A stretch of 31,533 nucleotides of DNA, taken from NCBI GenBank assembly GCA_900550065.1, contig URQR01000004.1:1-31533 (forward strand). Reading direction: 5' to 3'. Made by a program: the position numbers and the translations under genes. Numbering within the stretch: the stretch's first letter is position 1; the number at the start of each line of letters is the position of its first letter. Shown here in pieces: positions 9,443 through 17,924 of this stretch. The notes below the pieces were generated by a model. It ran no database searches and was not told the DNA's origin. It saw only the letters and a list, made by a program, of their open reading frames with translations. The stretch comes from an uncultured Eubacteriales bacterium. Lineage in GTDB: Bacteria; Bacillota; Clostridia; UBA1381; UMGS1253.

Positions 9443-9503
9443 TGCGCAGGCTAATCGGCCTGCGCATTTGCGCCGTTCGGCGGCAGGAGTTTGCCGCCGT
9501 TTT
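9443..9503 (+). terminator. Double hairpin, terminator of ftsH-DUF1858
   Basis: First hairpin: a 9-bp stem TGCGCAGGC / GCCTGCGCA (9443-9451, 9458-9466). Second: an 8-bp stem CGGCGGCA / TGCCGCCG (9478-9485, 9492-9499) followed by TTTT. The second resembles an intrinsic terminator. Both overlap the upstream open frame of the MFS gene, which argues against any MFS start before 9558. Confidence 0.65.
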
Positions 9504-9557
9504 GGGCATATGCGCCGTGGGAAGCCATATGCTGTTTGTTGTTGGGGGAGAAAGTAT

Positions 9558-10850
9558 ATGAGCGCTTATTTGAAACGCATGGGCACGCGGCTCGGGACGC
9601 TGTTTTCGGGCGGGGTACTCTTGCGGGAGCAGAAGCTGTTTATGGCGGCGGTGTCGCTGTTTTTTGTGGCGGCTGGGCTCTCGGGAATGTTTGTCAATAC
9701 ATTTATCTATTCGTGTGCCTATACGAGCGGCGAGCTTGTTTCAGGCATTAAAAGCGTTGCCTACTACAACCTTTGCCTTTATGCATCGATGGCGGTCTTT
9801 TCGGTCGTAATTGGTATCGTGGGCAAGGGCTTGCAGTCGCGCCTTTTGATGGGGACGGGGCTTTGCCTGTACGCGCTTGTTTTTGTGCTGCTTTTGTTAT
9901 TGGGAAAAGAATGTATCAATTATATTTGGGCGCTGGGCTTTTTAAGCGGAATGGGGACGGCTCTGTTCCAGTTTACCTACAGTGATGCGGTCACGTTTGC
10001 AACCAGTGGGGAAAACCGGGATTACTACTTGTCGATTCAGGGGATCATCAACGCCGTGACGGCGGTGTTAACGCCGTTGGCTGCAGGGGTACTGATTGAC
10101 CTGATTGGCGGATTCAATGGTTATACGGTTCTGTTTTCAGTTATTTTGGTTGTATTGGCGGCCTGCTTTGTGTGTTGTTTAGGGCTGACGTACAGCGACG
10201 GGAAAAAGCCGAATACGCACTTCGGCAACGTTTTTCTCTATTCGATTCGCGATAAAAGTATGCGATATGCATCACTCGGCGAGCTGATAAGCGGCATACG
10301 AGAAGGCGTTATGGCGTTTTTGGTGCCGGTATTGTTGTTTGTGCTTGGTTTCTCCAATATAGCTGTTGGACTGTATGTATTTGTATTCACAGGCTTACAG
10401 CTCGTTTTTTCAAGATGGGCGCAGGAGAAGACAAATGTACGCAATAGAGCTTATATCATATTCCTTTCCTGCCTGTTGTTTGGCGGGATTGGGTTTGTCT
10501 TTATGGCGGGCGTGGATATTGTGCCAATCTTTTCTTACGGTATTGTGACAGCGGTTGTACAAAGCTTTTTTGCTGCCGCGGTGTTTTATGTGTTCTATGA
10601 AGCCGCCTATAAAATCCCGAATGGGTATCATAAAAATTTAGAAATTTTGACGATTCGCGAGTTTTACCGCAATGTCGGACGTGTGACTGGTATCTTTGTG
10701 CTTCTGCTTATGCCGCAGGAAACAAAGCATCTTGTGTATGCGGTAATTATACTGGGAGTTAGCCAGCTTTTTGCTTGGGTACTGTTTGCGTGCTCTGGCT
10801 TACAGCTTCGTAAGAAGGAGCGTAGGCTGCGTAGCGGATCAGCGAAGTAA
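9558..10850 (+). CDS. MFS-type transporter, substrate unknown
   Basis: This is a 430-residue protein with about twelve predicted membrane helices and a central cytoplasmic loop (about 205-225). It fits a major facilitator by topology and length; no substrate-specific motif is recognised. Seen: ATG 9558 preceded by GGGGGAG at good spacing; the frame is open to 9468, but that stretch contains a terminator. The C-terminus is a basic tail (RKKERRLRSGSAK). nagA begins 14 bases later, suggesting a two-gene unit, so a role in amino-sugar or wall-fragment uptake or export is possible. That is inference from context only. Confidence 0.75.
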   Translation: MSAYLKRMGTRLGTLFSGGVLLREQKLFMAAVSLFFVAAGLSGMFVNTFIYSCAYTSGELVSGIKSVAYYNLCLYASMAVFSVVIGIVGKGLQSRLLMGTGLCLYALVFVLLLLLGKECINYIWALGFLSGMGTALFQFTYSDAVTFATSGENRDYYLSIQGIINAVTAVLTPLAAGVLIDLIGGFNGYTVLFSVILVVLAACFVCCLGLTYSDGKKPNTHFGNVFLYSIRDKSMRYASLGELISGIREGVMAFLVPVLLFVLGFSNIAVGLYVFVFTGLQLVFSRWAQEKTNVRNRAYIIFLSCLLFGGIGFVFMAGVDIVPIFSYGIVTAVVQSFFAAAVFYVFYEAAYKIPNGYHKNLEILTIREFYRNVGRVTGIFVLLLMPQETKHLVYAVIILGVSQLFAWVLFACSGLQLRKKERRLRSGSAK

Positions 10851-10864
10851 AGGTGTGATGCGAT

Positions 10865-12010
10865 GTGTTTGTTATAAAAAATGCGGTTGTTTTAAATGAC
10901 CGGTTCCAATTCACTGCGGCGGATGTTGCGGTGGACGGCAAGAAGATTGTACAGGTTGCGCCGCAAAATACGCTGGATTTTGGCGAGGGACAAGTTATTG
11001 ACGCGGCTGGTGCGTATTTGCTGCCGGGGCTCGTGAATATACATACGCATGGCGCAGTTGGATATGACAGCAGCGACTGCAGCTATGCGGGGCTTAACGC
11101 GATGAGTATATTTTGGGCGCGTACGGGGACGACCTCGTTTCTTCCTACCACGACGACAGCACTGTACGACGATACGGTCAAAGCGATGGAAGAGATTGCC
11201 GGCGCGGCAAAGCGTGGCGTTTCGGGTGCAAAGATAGCCGGAATCAATATGGAGGGGCCGTACTTGTCCGCGCAGTATAAGGGTGCGCATAGGGCCGATT
11301 GGCTCCGCAGTGTACATGAGTTTGCGTTTGACACGGTGCAGGCGGCGGCCGGCGGTATGATTAAATTAGTTACAGTAGCGCCAGAAACGGACGGCGCGCT
11401 TGCGTTTATTAAAGAGTACAGTGAGCACGTGCATATATCGCTCGGGCACACAGGCGCGGATTTTGACACTTGTATGGCGGCGTTTGAAAACGGCGCGTCG
11501 CAGGTGACACATTTGTTCAATGCGATGCCGCCGGTTCACCATAGAAAACTCAGCCTAATTGCTGCGGCGTTTGAGAGCGGCGCGCGGGTGGAGCTGATTG
11601 GCGACGGATTGCATGTCAGCCCTATAGTGGCCGTGATGGCGTATCGGATGTTTGGCGCAGATAAGATGATTCTAATTAATGACAGCATGAACGCCGCTGG
11701 CCTTGACGAGGGCAGTTATGAGTTTTGTGGGATGCATGTAATCGTGAAAGACGGTATGGCACGACAGGAGGATGGCACGATTTGCGGCGGTATTGCGCCG
11801 TTGTTCGACTGTGTTAAAAATATGGTATCGTGGGGCGTCCCGCTTGCAGAAGCGGTGAAAATGGCGTCTTATAACCCGGCATGCGCCATAGGGTTGCAGG
11901 AGAGAATCGGCAGCATTGCCGCCGGAAAGGACGCGGACCTACTTCTTGTTTCAAAAGAGCTTAATTTGCAGAAGGTTTTTGTGGACGGGAAAGCTGTGAA
12001 GAATAAGTAG
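10865..12010 (+). CDS. nagA: N-acetylglucosamine-6-phosphate deacetylase
   Basis: NagA removes acetate from GlcNAc-6-P to give GlcN-6-P, which feeds wall recycling or glycolysis. Seen: an amidohydrolase fold with the metal motif NIHTHG (about residues 58-63), NMEGPYLS (about 127), LGHTGADF, THLFNAMPP, ELIGDGLHVSP and the catalytic Asp in LINDSMNAAGL (about 273), then a C-terminal KDADLLLV strand. The length (381 aa) is typical. The start is GTG 10865, preceded by AAAGGTG; no ATG in frame fits better. No nagB is seen nearby. The stop codon TAG overlaps the -35 of the next promoter. Confidence 0.93.
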   Translation: MFVIKNAVVLNDRFQFTAADVAVDGKKIVQVAPQNTLDFGEGQVIDAAGAYLLPGLVNIHTHGAVGYDSSDCSYAGLNAMSIFWARTGTTSFLPTTTTALYDDTVKAMEEIAGAAKRGVSGAKIAGINMEGPYLSAQYKGAHRADWLRSVHEFAFDTVQAAAGGMIKLVTVAPETDGALAFIKEYSEHVHISLGHTGADFDTCMAAFENGASQVTHLFNAMPPVHHRKLSLIAAAFESGARVELIGDGLHVSPIVAVMAYRMFGADKMILINDSMNAAGLDEGSYEFCGMHVIVKDGMARQEDGTICGGIAPLFDCVKNMVSWGVPLAEAVKMASYNPACAIGLQERIGSIAAGKDADLLLVSKELNLQKVFVDGKAVKNK

Positions 12011-12036
12011 ACATTTTATGGCATGTGTGATATAAT
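12008..12036 (+). promoter_or_regulatory. Near-consensus promoter at the nagA stop
   Basis: TAGACA (12008-12013), a 17-bp spacer and TATAAT (12031-12036) with TGA before it (extended -10). The -35 includes the nagA stop codon. Transcription would start near 12043, inside the hairpin element described next. Confidence 0.65.
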
Positions 12037-12083
12037 ATACGCAAGAACTACGTTCTTGCGCGATGGCACGCTCGCGTGACGTT
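12036..12083 (+). repeat. Dispersed hairpin repeat, copy A
   Basis: This 48-bp segment matches the reverse complement of 22608-22655 at 41 of 48 positions. Both arms of the CGCAAGAAC / GTTCTTGCG hairpin and the CACG / CGTG arms are identical between the copies, while differences fall mostly in the loops. Confidence 0.75.
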
Positions 12084-12146
12084 AGAAGAAGCCACTGCCG
12101 GGACACTGTCCCTCCCTGCGGCAAATGCCGCATTGTGTCTTTTTCG
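12036..12146 (+). ncRNA. Candidate small structured RNA or long leader
   Basis: Directly after a strong promoter come four hairpins: CGCAAGAAC / GTTCTTGCG (12040-12060, 3-nt loop), CACGC / GCGTG (12067-12078), GGGAC / GTCCC (12100-12112), and TGCGGC / GCCGCA (12117-12132). The last is flanked by GACAC and GTGTC, which can also pair, and is followed by a CTTTTTC run, resembling an intrinsic terminator. No ORF is present. It could be a free small RNA of about 100 nt or the leader of the gene at 12235. No known RNA family is recognised. One caveat is that the predicted transcription start falls within the first stem. Confidence 0.4.
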
Positions 12147-12234
12147 GGTCTGCGCACTGAATCATGATAGAATATATTAAAAAATCGTATGTTTCATTGA
12201 AAACTGATACAGGGTTTTGGGAAAGGAGGCAATT

Positions 12235-12534
12235 ATGGCGGAAAAAAAGACGAAGAGCAAGCTTTTGATGTACAAAGGCAAACCGCTTGTGCGGCAGGGA
12301 AACGTCATTTTTTATGGCAATCCGGGAGATAAATATATTGTTTCGTTTGTACTGGATAATTTTGAAAAGATGGGTCAAACCGATGTCGCGGGGCATGTGG
12401 TGATCCAGCTTCAGCAGAACGACATATATTTGAACCCAAAAAATAAGATGATTAAAAAAGCGGAGCGCGACGACCTTTGGTCGGCGATTGACATCGGCGC
12501 GTTCTGGCTTGAGGATGCGCTTGCGCAAGGATAA
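12235..12534 (+). CDS. Conserved-looking hypothetical protein, 99 aa
   Basis: The gene encodes a small soluble protein starting MAEKKTKSKLLMYKGKPLVR, with alternating beta-like segments (GNVIFYG, KYIVSFVL, HVVIQL) and a helical end (DDLWSAIDIGAFWLEDAL). No catalytic motif, signal peptide or membrane segment is seen. ATG 12235 has an excellent SD, AAAGGAGG, 5 bases upstream. A TAGAAT box with TGA before it (12165-12173) may be its own promoter; the upstream structured element may be its leader. A strong terminator follows 10 bases after the stop. I recall similar unnamed proteins in Clostridia but cannot name a family; the function is unknown. Confidence 0.75.
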   Translation: MAEKKTKSKLLMYKGKPLVRQGNVIFYGNPGDKYIVSFVLDNFEKMGQTDVAGHVVIQLQQNDIYLNPKNKMIKKAERDDLWSAIDIGAFWLEDALAQG

Positions 12535-12540
12535 GCAACT

Positions 12541-12573
12541 AAAAAACGTACACGAAGCCGTGTACGTTTTTTT
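12541..12573. terminator. Bidirectional terminator between convergent genes
   Basis: A perfect 9-bp stem ACGTACACG / CGTGTACGT (12546-12554, 12559-12567) with a 4-nt loop, flanked by A6 and T7. It can end transcription from both sides, serving the 99-aa gene (+) and the SLH gene (-). Confidence 0.9.
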
Positions 12574-12584
12574 ATTTTGCTGTT

Positions 12585-13964
12585 TTAGTGAACGGAGCTG
12601 CTGATATATCCTTTTTGAACATTATAGCTGATTGGCTGCGCTTCAAAGGTAAAGCTTTGGCACAGCTTTGCGCGCGTCTCTGGATAAGCGTCGAGGTATT
12701 TCACAAATTGGTAGACGACCTCGCCGCCCTGTGCTTTCTGTATGAGCGAGAACGGACGCAGGGTGTTGTCGTCAAAGCCCTTAATCAATCCGTATCCCTC
12801 CATATTTTTTATAGCTTGAACCGCCCAAAGGGGTATATCGTTCACATCTGCGAAATCCAAATCAATCGTGCTTTCATAGTCTGGGTTGATTGCGTTGTTT
12901 ACCATAACGAACGCCTCAACTCTTGTGAGCGAATTATTCGCGCCAAAGTATATCCTGTCACCGTCGGCGATACCGTTGATGATACCGGCTTCCATTGCGC
13001 GGTAGGCCGGCTCGATTAAATAAGACGGCATCTCGTCCTCGTCGGCAAAGCGGGCGCTGCCGGTGTACTCCGGCAAACTATCGAGCCCTACCGCCGCCGT
13101 CAGCAGGAGGACAAAATCCCCACGTGTAAGTTGCTTGTCAGGGTGGTAATAGTATTGGTTACCGATTTTTTCGCCGATAGTGATGTTGCGTTCGACCAGC
13201 ATAGCCGCTGAATAAGCCGCCCAATGCGTCCCGAGGTCTGCGTATTGGAACAGAGTGGTTTCGGGCGTATCTTCAATTGTGATGGTGATGGTAGCCGGCT
13301 CCGATTCATAAGGGGAGAATACGAGCTTAAAGGTAAAAGAGTCCTCGCCCGTCTGGTCGGTAAAGGGTGTATACGTGAATGCGCCGGAGTGTACGTCCGT
13401 TACATCGACCTTTCCCTTTGTCGGCGCATCAACAATCATAAATTCCGGCTGACCCGACAGTTCGGTTTCTGAATGTCCGACGAGGGTCGAGGATACCGGC
13501 GTATTCTTTTTTGTTGTAATGCTTGCGTTTTCTACGCGCAGCGGCCCGCTGGTAACGTCTGTGATTGAAATTGAGATTGTTGCCGCTTTGGAATATTGCC
13601 CCGTCGTTTTTGCTTGGTACTGAAACGTTGTTGTGTATACGGCGTCCTGTTCCGGTGTATACAATAGCTCCCCAGCGTTTTCAATCGGGATTTCCGGCGT
13701 ATCGGTCACGGGCGCACCTTGATAGGTAAGGCTGCCCCGGTCGGGAAGGCTTAAAAGCTGAATCATTGTCACTTCGCCGTCTTCCGCTGTGACGTTTAAC
13801 TTAAAATCGTCCGGCGAGAAGTACACGGCGCTGTTTTGCGTCTGCGTCTTTGAAAAGTCGGCTGCTTGTGGCAATGTGTCAGCAGCGGCATAGACGAACG
13901 ACGACAAAAACAGGATACAGACCAAAACGCAGAAGCGTTTAAAGTCCAGTTTTGCTGTGTTCAT
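12585..13964 (-). CDS. Secreted Ig-like and S-layer homology (SLH) surface protein
   Basis: The product is a 459-residue exported protein that is likely anchored to the secondary wall polymer through SLH domains. Seen: a signal peptide (basic start, hydrophobic VLVCILFLSSFVYA, cleavage near AAAD), two Ig-like/cadherin-like beta repeats (about residues 40-140 and 145-240, both with a GxxxYTPxxD-type signature such as GAFTYTPFTDQTGEDSF), then three SLH-like units beginning YADLGTHWAAYSA, FADEDEMPSYLIEPA and FADVNDIPLWAVQA, each with a later LTR or F-SLI segment. The ATG at 13964 follows AAAGGAGGAAATAAC; an ATG nine codons upstream lacks an SD. It is transcribed divergently from the NlpC/P60 gene, so both may be part of envelope assembly. 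Confidence 0.88.
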   Translation of the reverse strand: MNTAKLDFKRFCVLVCILFLSSFVYAAADTLPQAADFSKTQTQNSAVYFSPDDFKLNVTAEDGEVTMIQLLSLPDRGSLTYQGAPVTDTPEIPIENAGELLYTPEQDAVYTTTFQYQAKTTGQYSKAATISISITDVTSGPLRVENASITTKKNTPVSSTLVGHSETELSGQPEFMIVDAPTKGKVDVTDVHSGAFTYTPFTDQTGEDSFTFKLVFSPYESEPATITITIEDTPETTLFQYADLGTHWAAYSAAMLVERNITIGEKIGNQYYYHPDKQLTRGDFVLLLTAAVGLDSLPEYTGSARFADEDEMPSYLIEPAYRAMEAGIINGIADGDRIYFGANNSLTRVEAFVMVNNAINPDYESTIDLDFADVNDIPLWAVQAIKNMEGYGLIKGFDDNTLRPFSLIQKAQGGEVVYQFVKYLDAYPETRAKLCQSFTFEAQPISYNVQKGYISSSVH

Positions 13965-14488
13965 GTTATTTCCTCCTTTTTCGTAATTCAATTGATATTC
14001 ATGTAAAAAAGTTTATTTCTCGCTTATATTTTTTGCTCTGTTAAAAATTTAATACAAGAGTAAATTTTGATGAATTACTATTTGTTTCCATGATGCAATG
14101 CTTTACGGATATTTTAATTCTTTTGTGACGTTTCTGTATGAATTGGGCTATTTTAAATTGTTACAATTATTACAAACAAAAGCAAAAACTTAATATATTC
14201 AAAGTATAAATATGGCGAAAACAAATAGGAATCAACGAAAAAATGTTGTTATTTTTTTGACAAACGATGTATAAGGCATGTCTTAAAAAGCTTGATACAG
14301 CGCGGTTTTTGACAAAAACCTCCCTGTTTTTTGACACGCAGAGCAGTCAAAGCATATAGTATATGTATCGGTTTTTAAATTTATTACGAAATATTAAAAA
14401 AGTTATTAAAAAGGTTTGACAAATACAAAAATTTATAGTACAATAAAAACCGTGGTGAAAAATTTTAGGGATTTTTGGAGGTTGTATT
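13965..14488. other. AT-rich 520-bp divergent intergenic region
   Basis: There is no ORF here. The region separates the SLH gene (-) from the NlpC/P60 gene (+). It contains four TTGACA hexamers on the plus strand (14257, 14309, 14331, 14416). Two have plausible -10 boxes: 14331 with TATAGT at 14355 (18-bp spacer) and 14416 with TACAAT at 14439. A 7-bp palindrome, GGTTTTT-GAC-AAAAACC, lies at 14304-14320. I could not fix a clear promoter for the SLH gene. Confidence 0.6.
14416..14444 (+). promoter_or_regulatory. Promoter of the SH3-NlpC/P60 gene
   Basis: TTGACA (14416-14421), a 17-bp spacer and TACAAT (14439-14444), ending about 45 bp before the start codon. A second promoter-like pair lies upstream at 14331-14360. 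Confidence 0.75.
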
Positions 14489-15379
14489 ATGAAAGTAATA
14501 CATAAGATGATTGCGGCGTTTACGTCGGCCGCAGCAGTCTCTCTCGCAGTTTTTGGCGTCGCGGCTTTCGCGCAGGACGGCGTAGTGAATGCAAGTGCTT
14601 TGAATGTACGGGATTACCCGTCTTATGAAGGGGCGGTTGTCGGTAAGATTCAGAACAACACAATGGTGAATGTGCTTTCTGAGGGCGACGGCTGGCTTAC
14701 AATTGATTATAATGGAAGACAGTGTTATGTTGCGGGCGAGTACGTGAATCTCGCACAGCCGGATCGGTTGGTGCTCAAAACGTATTTTGATACGCCGATT
14801 TACGGTAAGGCGAATGTGAATGGTTTGTTTGTAAGAAACGGCGCAAGGTTCGACTGTTCAATTGTTGATGCAGTTTCTAAAGGAACGAAGTTTATTATTT
14901 ATGGCGAGGAAAACGGCTTCTTTATCGTACAGATTGACGGTGTTGAGCGTTATATTTGTACAGAGTATCTCGACGGTATATCTGAGGAAGAGTATTACTA
15001 TGAGCCGACCGGCGCGCAGCAGGTTGTAGACGTAGCGATGCAGTACATTGGGACGCCGTATCGGTATGGCGGCTCAAGTCCGAGCGGGTTTGACTGCTCC
15101 GGCTTTACCTCTTATGTTTATCGCCAATTGGGCGTTTCGCTCAGCCGTACGGCAGCAGGTCAGACGGGTAATGGCTACGAAGTGAGCAAGAGCGAGCTTC
15201 TGCCGGGCGACCTTGTAATGTTTGGTCCGTACAGCGGCGGCGGTATCGGCCACGTTGGGATTTACGTTGGGGACGGAAACATGGTACATTCTCCGCAGCC
15301 GGGCAAGTCGGTATGCGTTGAGTCGATTTACTCCAACTACTATAATTCCCGTTATGTGACGGCGAGAAGAATTTTTTAA
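14489..15379 (+). CDS. Secreted SH3-domain NlpC/P60 endopeptidase
   Basis: This is a cell-wall peptidase expected to cleave stem-peptide bonds of peptidoglycan (typically D-Glu-gamma to a diamino acid). Seen: a signal peptide (residues 1-28, AAFA before QDG), two bacterial SH3-type repeats (VNASALNVRDYPSYEGAVVGKI at about 31 and VNGLFVRNGARFDCSIV at about 110), then a C-terminal NlpC/P60 domain with the catalytic Cys in FDCSGF (about 202), the His in GHVGIYVG (about 254) and the usual SRTAAGQ and PGDLVMF motifs. The first SH3 quote here spans only part of the repeat. The length is 296 aa. ATG 14489 has TTGGAGG upstream. It is monocistronic, ending in a strong terminator. Confidence 0.93.
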   Translation: MKVIHKMIAAFTSAAAVSLAVFGVAAFAQDGVVNASALNVRDYPSYEGAVVGKIQNNTMVNVLSEGDGWLTIDYNGRQCYVAGEYVNLAQPDRLVLKTYFDTPIYGKANVNGLFVRNGARFDCSIVDAVSKGTKFIIYGEENGFFIVQIDGVERYICTEYLDGISEEEYYYEPTGAQQVVDVAMQYIGTPYRYGGSSPSGFDCSGFTSYVYRQLGVSLSRTAAGQTGNGYEVSKSELLPGDLVMFGPYSGGGIGHVGIYVGDGNMVHSPQPGKSVCVESIYSNYYNSRYVTARRIF

Positions 15380-15404
15380 AGTAAAATAAAAGCAGGATAT
15401 ACGG

Positions 15405-15438
15405 TCAGACGCCATGTTTTGGCGTCTGATTTCTTTAT
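15405..15438 (+). terminator. Intrinsic terminator of the NlpC/P60 gene
   Basis: A perfect 10-bp stem TCAGACGCCA / TGGCGTCTGA (15405-15414, 15420-15429) with a 5-nt loop, followed by TTTCTTTAT. Confidence 0.9.
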
Positions 15439-15464
15439 ATTAAAACAGATAGGGAATTTTTGGT

Positions 15465-17924
15465 ATGAGAAAAGTGGTTTTATCTTGTTTAGTGGCGTAT
15501 ATTTTAGGAATACTGGCGTTTGAAACACTTAGTGCGGCAGCGCTTATGTTTACGCTGCTGTTTGTTGTGACAGTAGTGTTCATTCGCTACACATTCTTCT
15601 GGAAAAATGTCAAAAGATTTCCACTCCTTATCGCATTTTTCTTTTTGTTCGGCACGTGTTATACTTCCTTTACAAATTTCATACATACGGGCTCTGCGTC
15701 GCTCCATCTTGGCGATTCCGTGACCGTGAAGGGCAGGATTGTCGAGGTTTCCGACACGGATAACAACTATTATGACCGCTATGTCATGGAAACGGAATCT
15801 ATCATTGTTGGTGAGGAAGGCCGGAAAAGCGAGCTGGACTTTCATGAGAAAATTGACTTATCACTTGAAAAATATAAACTTGCGTCTCGGCCAGTACCAT
15901 ATCGGTACGGCGATGTTGTGACGGCTGAAGCGGTTTTGGAAGAGCCATCAATTCCACTCAACAGCACAGACGCGGATTACCGTCCTTCCAAGAAAGCGGA
16001 TGGAATTTTCTTTTGCGTAACAGGTGAGTATGATGCGAGTTCGGTAGAGGCGCACGTGCGCAGCAATTTCAATATTTTCGATTTGGCACAGTCGGCGCGG
16101 GAATATTTTATCGGCGTAATTGACACCTACTTTTCCGGTGATGAGGCTGGACTGCTGCGCGGAATTCTGCTCAGTGACAAAATGGGCTTTAGCGAAGAAT
16201 TTCGTGAACGGCTGAGCGATACGGGGATGATGCATATTACAGTTGCGTCCGGCCTGCATGTCAATTGTGTACTGGCGGTATTGTTGTGGATTTTGTTTTC
16301 CTTCCGGATTCACAAGCGCTATGCGTATCCGGCCGCGATTGCAGTGCTTTGTGCGTATGCATTTCTGCAAGGGTTGACACCCTCCATCATAAGAGCGGTC
16401 ATCATGACGAGCATATTTTTAGTCGGCGAATTGCTTAGCCGCGACTATGACCGGAGGAACACGCTTTACATCACAGCATTTTTGATGCTGCTGTTCGATC
16501 CATATATGATTTACAGTATTGGGCTTCAATTATCGTTCGGCGCGGTGCTTGGTATTATTCTGTTTGCGGCGCCAATTGACAATTATTTGGTGCGGGTGGT
16601 AAAAGTTAAGAAGCTATCCTCGTTGATCAGCGTCTCGATTGCGGCTCAAATTTTGATATTGCCGGTTTTGGCGTTTTATTTTGACAAAATTTCGCTCTAT
16701 TCTATCGTTGCGAATCTCTTAATTGTTCCAGTTCTCACGGTGACGCTCGCGCTGGGGTTTGCGCTCTTTGCAGTAAGTTGGATGGGAACTGCGGTTGGAA
16801 CAGTTGTCGCGTTTGTGTTGGGCTTGTTTGCAAAATACATAAACGGTGTCATCTATGTCGTCAGCATTTTACCGTTTGCCACCGTGGATATGTTCACGAT
16901 GAATATCTGGAAAATGCTGGTTTATTATTTACTGTTTGTGATTTTGTATTTGCTAATCATGAAGAAGAGCAGAAAGGCAGTCTTCACAGTATCGGGCATC
17001 TGTGCGATTCTCGTAATTTGCATCATTGCCGTTAACGTATATACCGGCTCGCTGCTGCGGGTGACATTTATCAATGTCGGTCAAGGCGACGCCGCGCTGA
17101 TTCATATTCCGGGTGGGAAGACTGCAATCATAGACGGCGGCGGAAGTTCTGCGGTCAGCGAGACGGATCTTGGCGAAAAGCTGTTTGTTCCGTATTTGAA
17201 GCATAGCGGCGTAGAGACAATTGACTACGCATTTGTGTCACATTTTGATAAAGACCACGCGCAAGGAATTGCCGCCGCGGCCCGGCTGATGAACGTTAAA
17301 AACCTTGTGTTGCCGCACCGCAGGGAAAACGAAGCAATCGAGTACAAGGATATCATTGAAAAGACGGCGAAAGAAAAAGGAATCAACGTTCTATACTTCA
17401 TGGAGGGCGACAGCCTAACAATTGACGGCGTGCGGTTCGAGGCGTTTGCGCCGACCCGGAAGAATGCAGAAAACAGAGCGTTTAGCGAAAACAACAAGTC
17501 GCTCGTTTTGAAATTGACGTATGGGGAAACGAGTTTTCTGTTCACCGGCGATATCGAGCTGGAGGCGGAGAGCAAGGTCGCAAAATATGGCGACGCAATC
17601 CGTGCAGATGTGCTCAAAGTTGCGCACCACGGCTCGAAAACCTCCAGCACAGAAAAATTTATCAAGACATGCGCGCCGAAGTATGCTATAATTAGTGAAG
17701 GAAAAGACAACAGTTACGGGTTTCCGGCTCGTGAAACGATTACCACGCTGGTGAGAAACAATGTCGACATTTATCAGACGAGCGAGTGCGGGGATATCAG
17801 CTTTTACGTCGGCGGCGACGGGATGAAATGGATTGAAACGTTTTATGAGCGGCCGCCGTACGAACAAACTTTTTTGAAAAGCGGGGCAAGCATATGGCTA
17901 AAAATACCACAGCCGGCGGACTGA
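15465..17924 (+). CDS. comEC: DNA uptake channel ComEC/Rec2
   Basis: ComEC forms the inner-membrane channel for single-stranded DNA during natural transformation. Seen: two N-terminal helices, a DUF4131-type extracellular region (about residues 60-215), the Competence-domain membrane block with the MHITVASGLHVNC signature (about 263-275), and a C-terminal metallo-beta-lactamase-like domain (about 525-800) with NVGQGDA, SHFDKDHAQG (about 591) and AHHGSKTS (about 720). The length (819 aa) is full and no break is seen. The start ATG 15465 has only a weak SD (AGGGA). No comEA is adjacent. The stop overlaps a possible holA start (TGATG), a common pairing in Firmicutes. Confidence 0.94.
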   Translation: MRKVVLSCLVAYILGILAFETLSAAALMFTLLFVVTVVFIRYTFFWKNVKRFPLLIAFFFLFGTCYTSFTNFIHTGSASLHLGDSVTVKGRIVEVSDTDNNYYDRYVMETESIIVGEEGRKSELDFHEKIDLSLEKYKLASRPVPYRYGDVVTAEAVLEEPSIPLNSTDADYRPSKKADGIFFCVTGEYDASSVEAHVRSNFNIFDLAQSAREYFIGVIDTYFSGDEAGLLRGILLSDKMGFSEEFRERLSDTGMMHITVASGLHVNCVLAVLLWILFSFRIHKRYAYPAAIAVLCAYAFLQGLTPSIIRAVIMTSIFLVGELLSRDYDRRNTLYITAFLMLLFDPYMIYSIGLQLSFGAVLGIILFAAPIDNYLVRVVKVKKLSSLISVSIAAQILILPVLAFYFDKISLYSIVANLLIVPVLTVTLALGFALFAVSWMGTAVGTVVAFVLGLFAKYINGVIYVVSILPFATVDMFTMNIWKMLVYYLLFVILYLLIMKKSRKAVFTVSGICAILVICIIAVNVYTGSLLRVTFINVGQGDAALIHIPGGKTAIIDGGGSSAVSETDLGEKLFVPYLKHSGVETIDYAFVSHFDKDHAQGIAAAARLMNVKNLVLPHRRENEAIEYKDIIEKTAKEKGINVLYFMEGDSLTIDGVRFEAFAPTRKNAENRAFSENNKSLVLKLTYGETSFLFTGDIELEAESKVAKYGDAIRADVLKVAHHGSKTSSTEKFIKTCAPKYAIISEGKDNSYGFPARETITTLVRNNVDIYQTSECGDISFYVGGDGMKWIETFYERPPYEQTFLKSGASIWLKIPQPAD

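Noticed and set aside
9468..9557. N-terminal extension of the MFS protein
   Set aside because: The stretch lies within the hairpins of the preceding terminator and lacks an SD; ATG 9558 has GGGGGAG.
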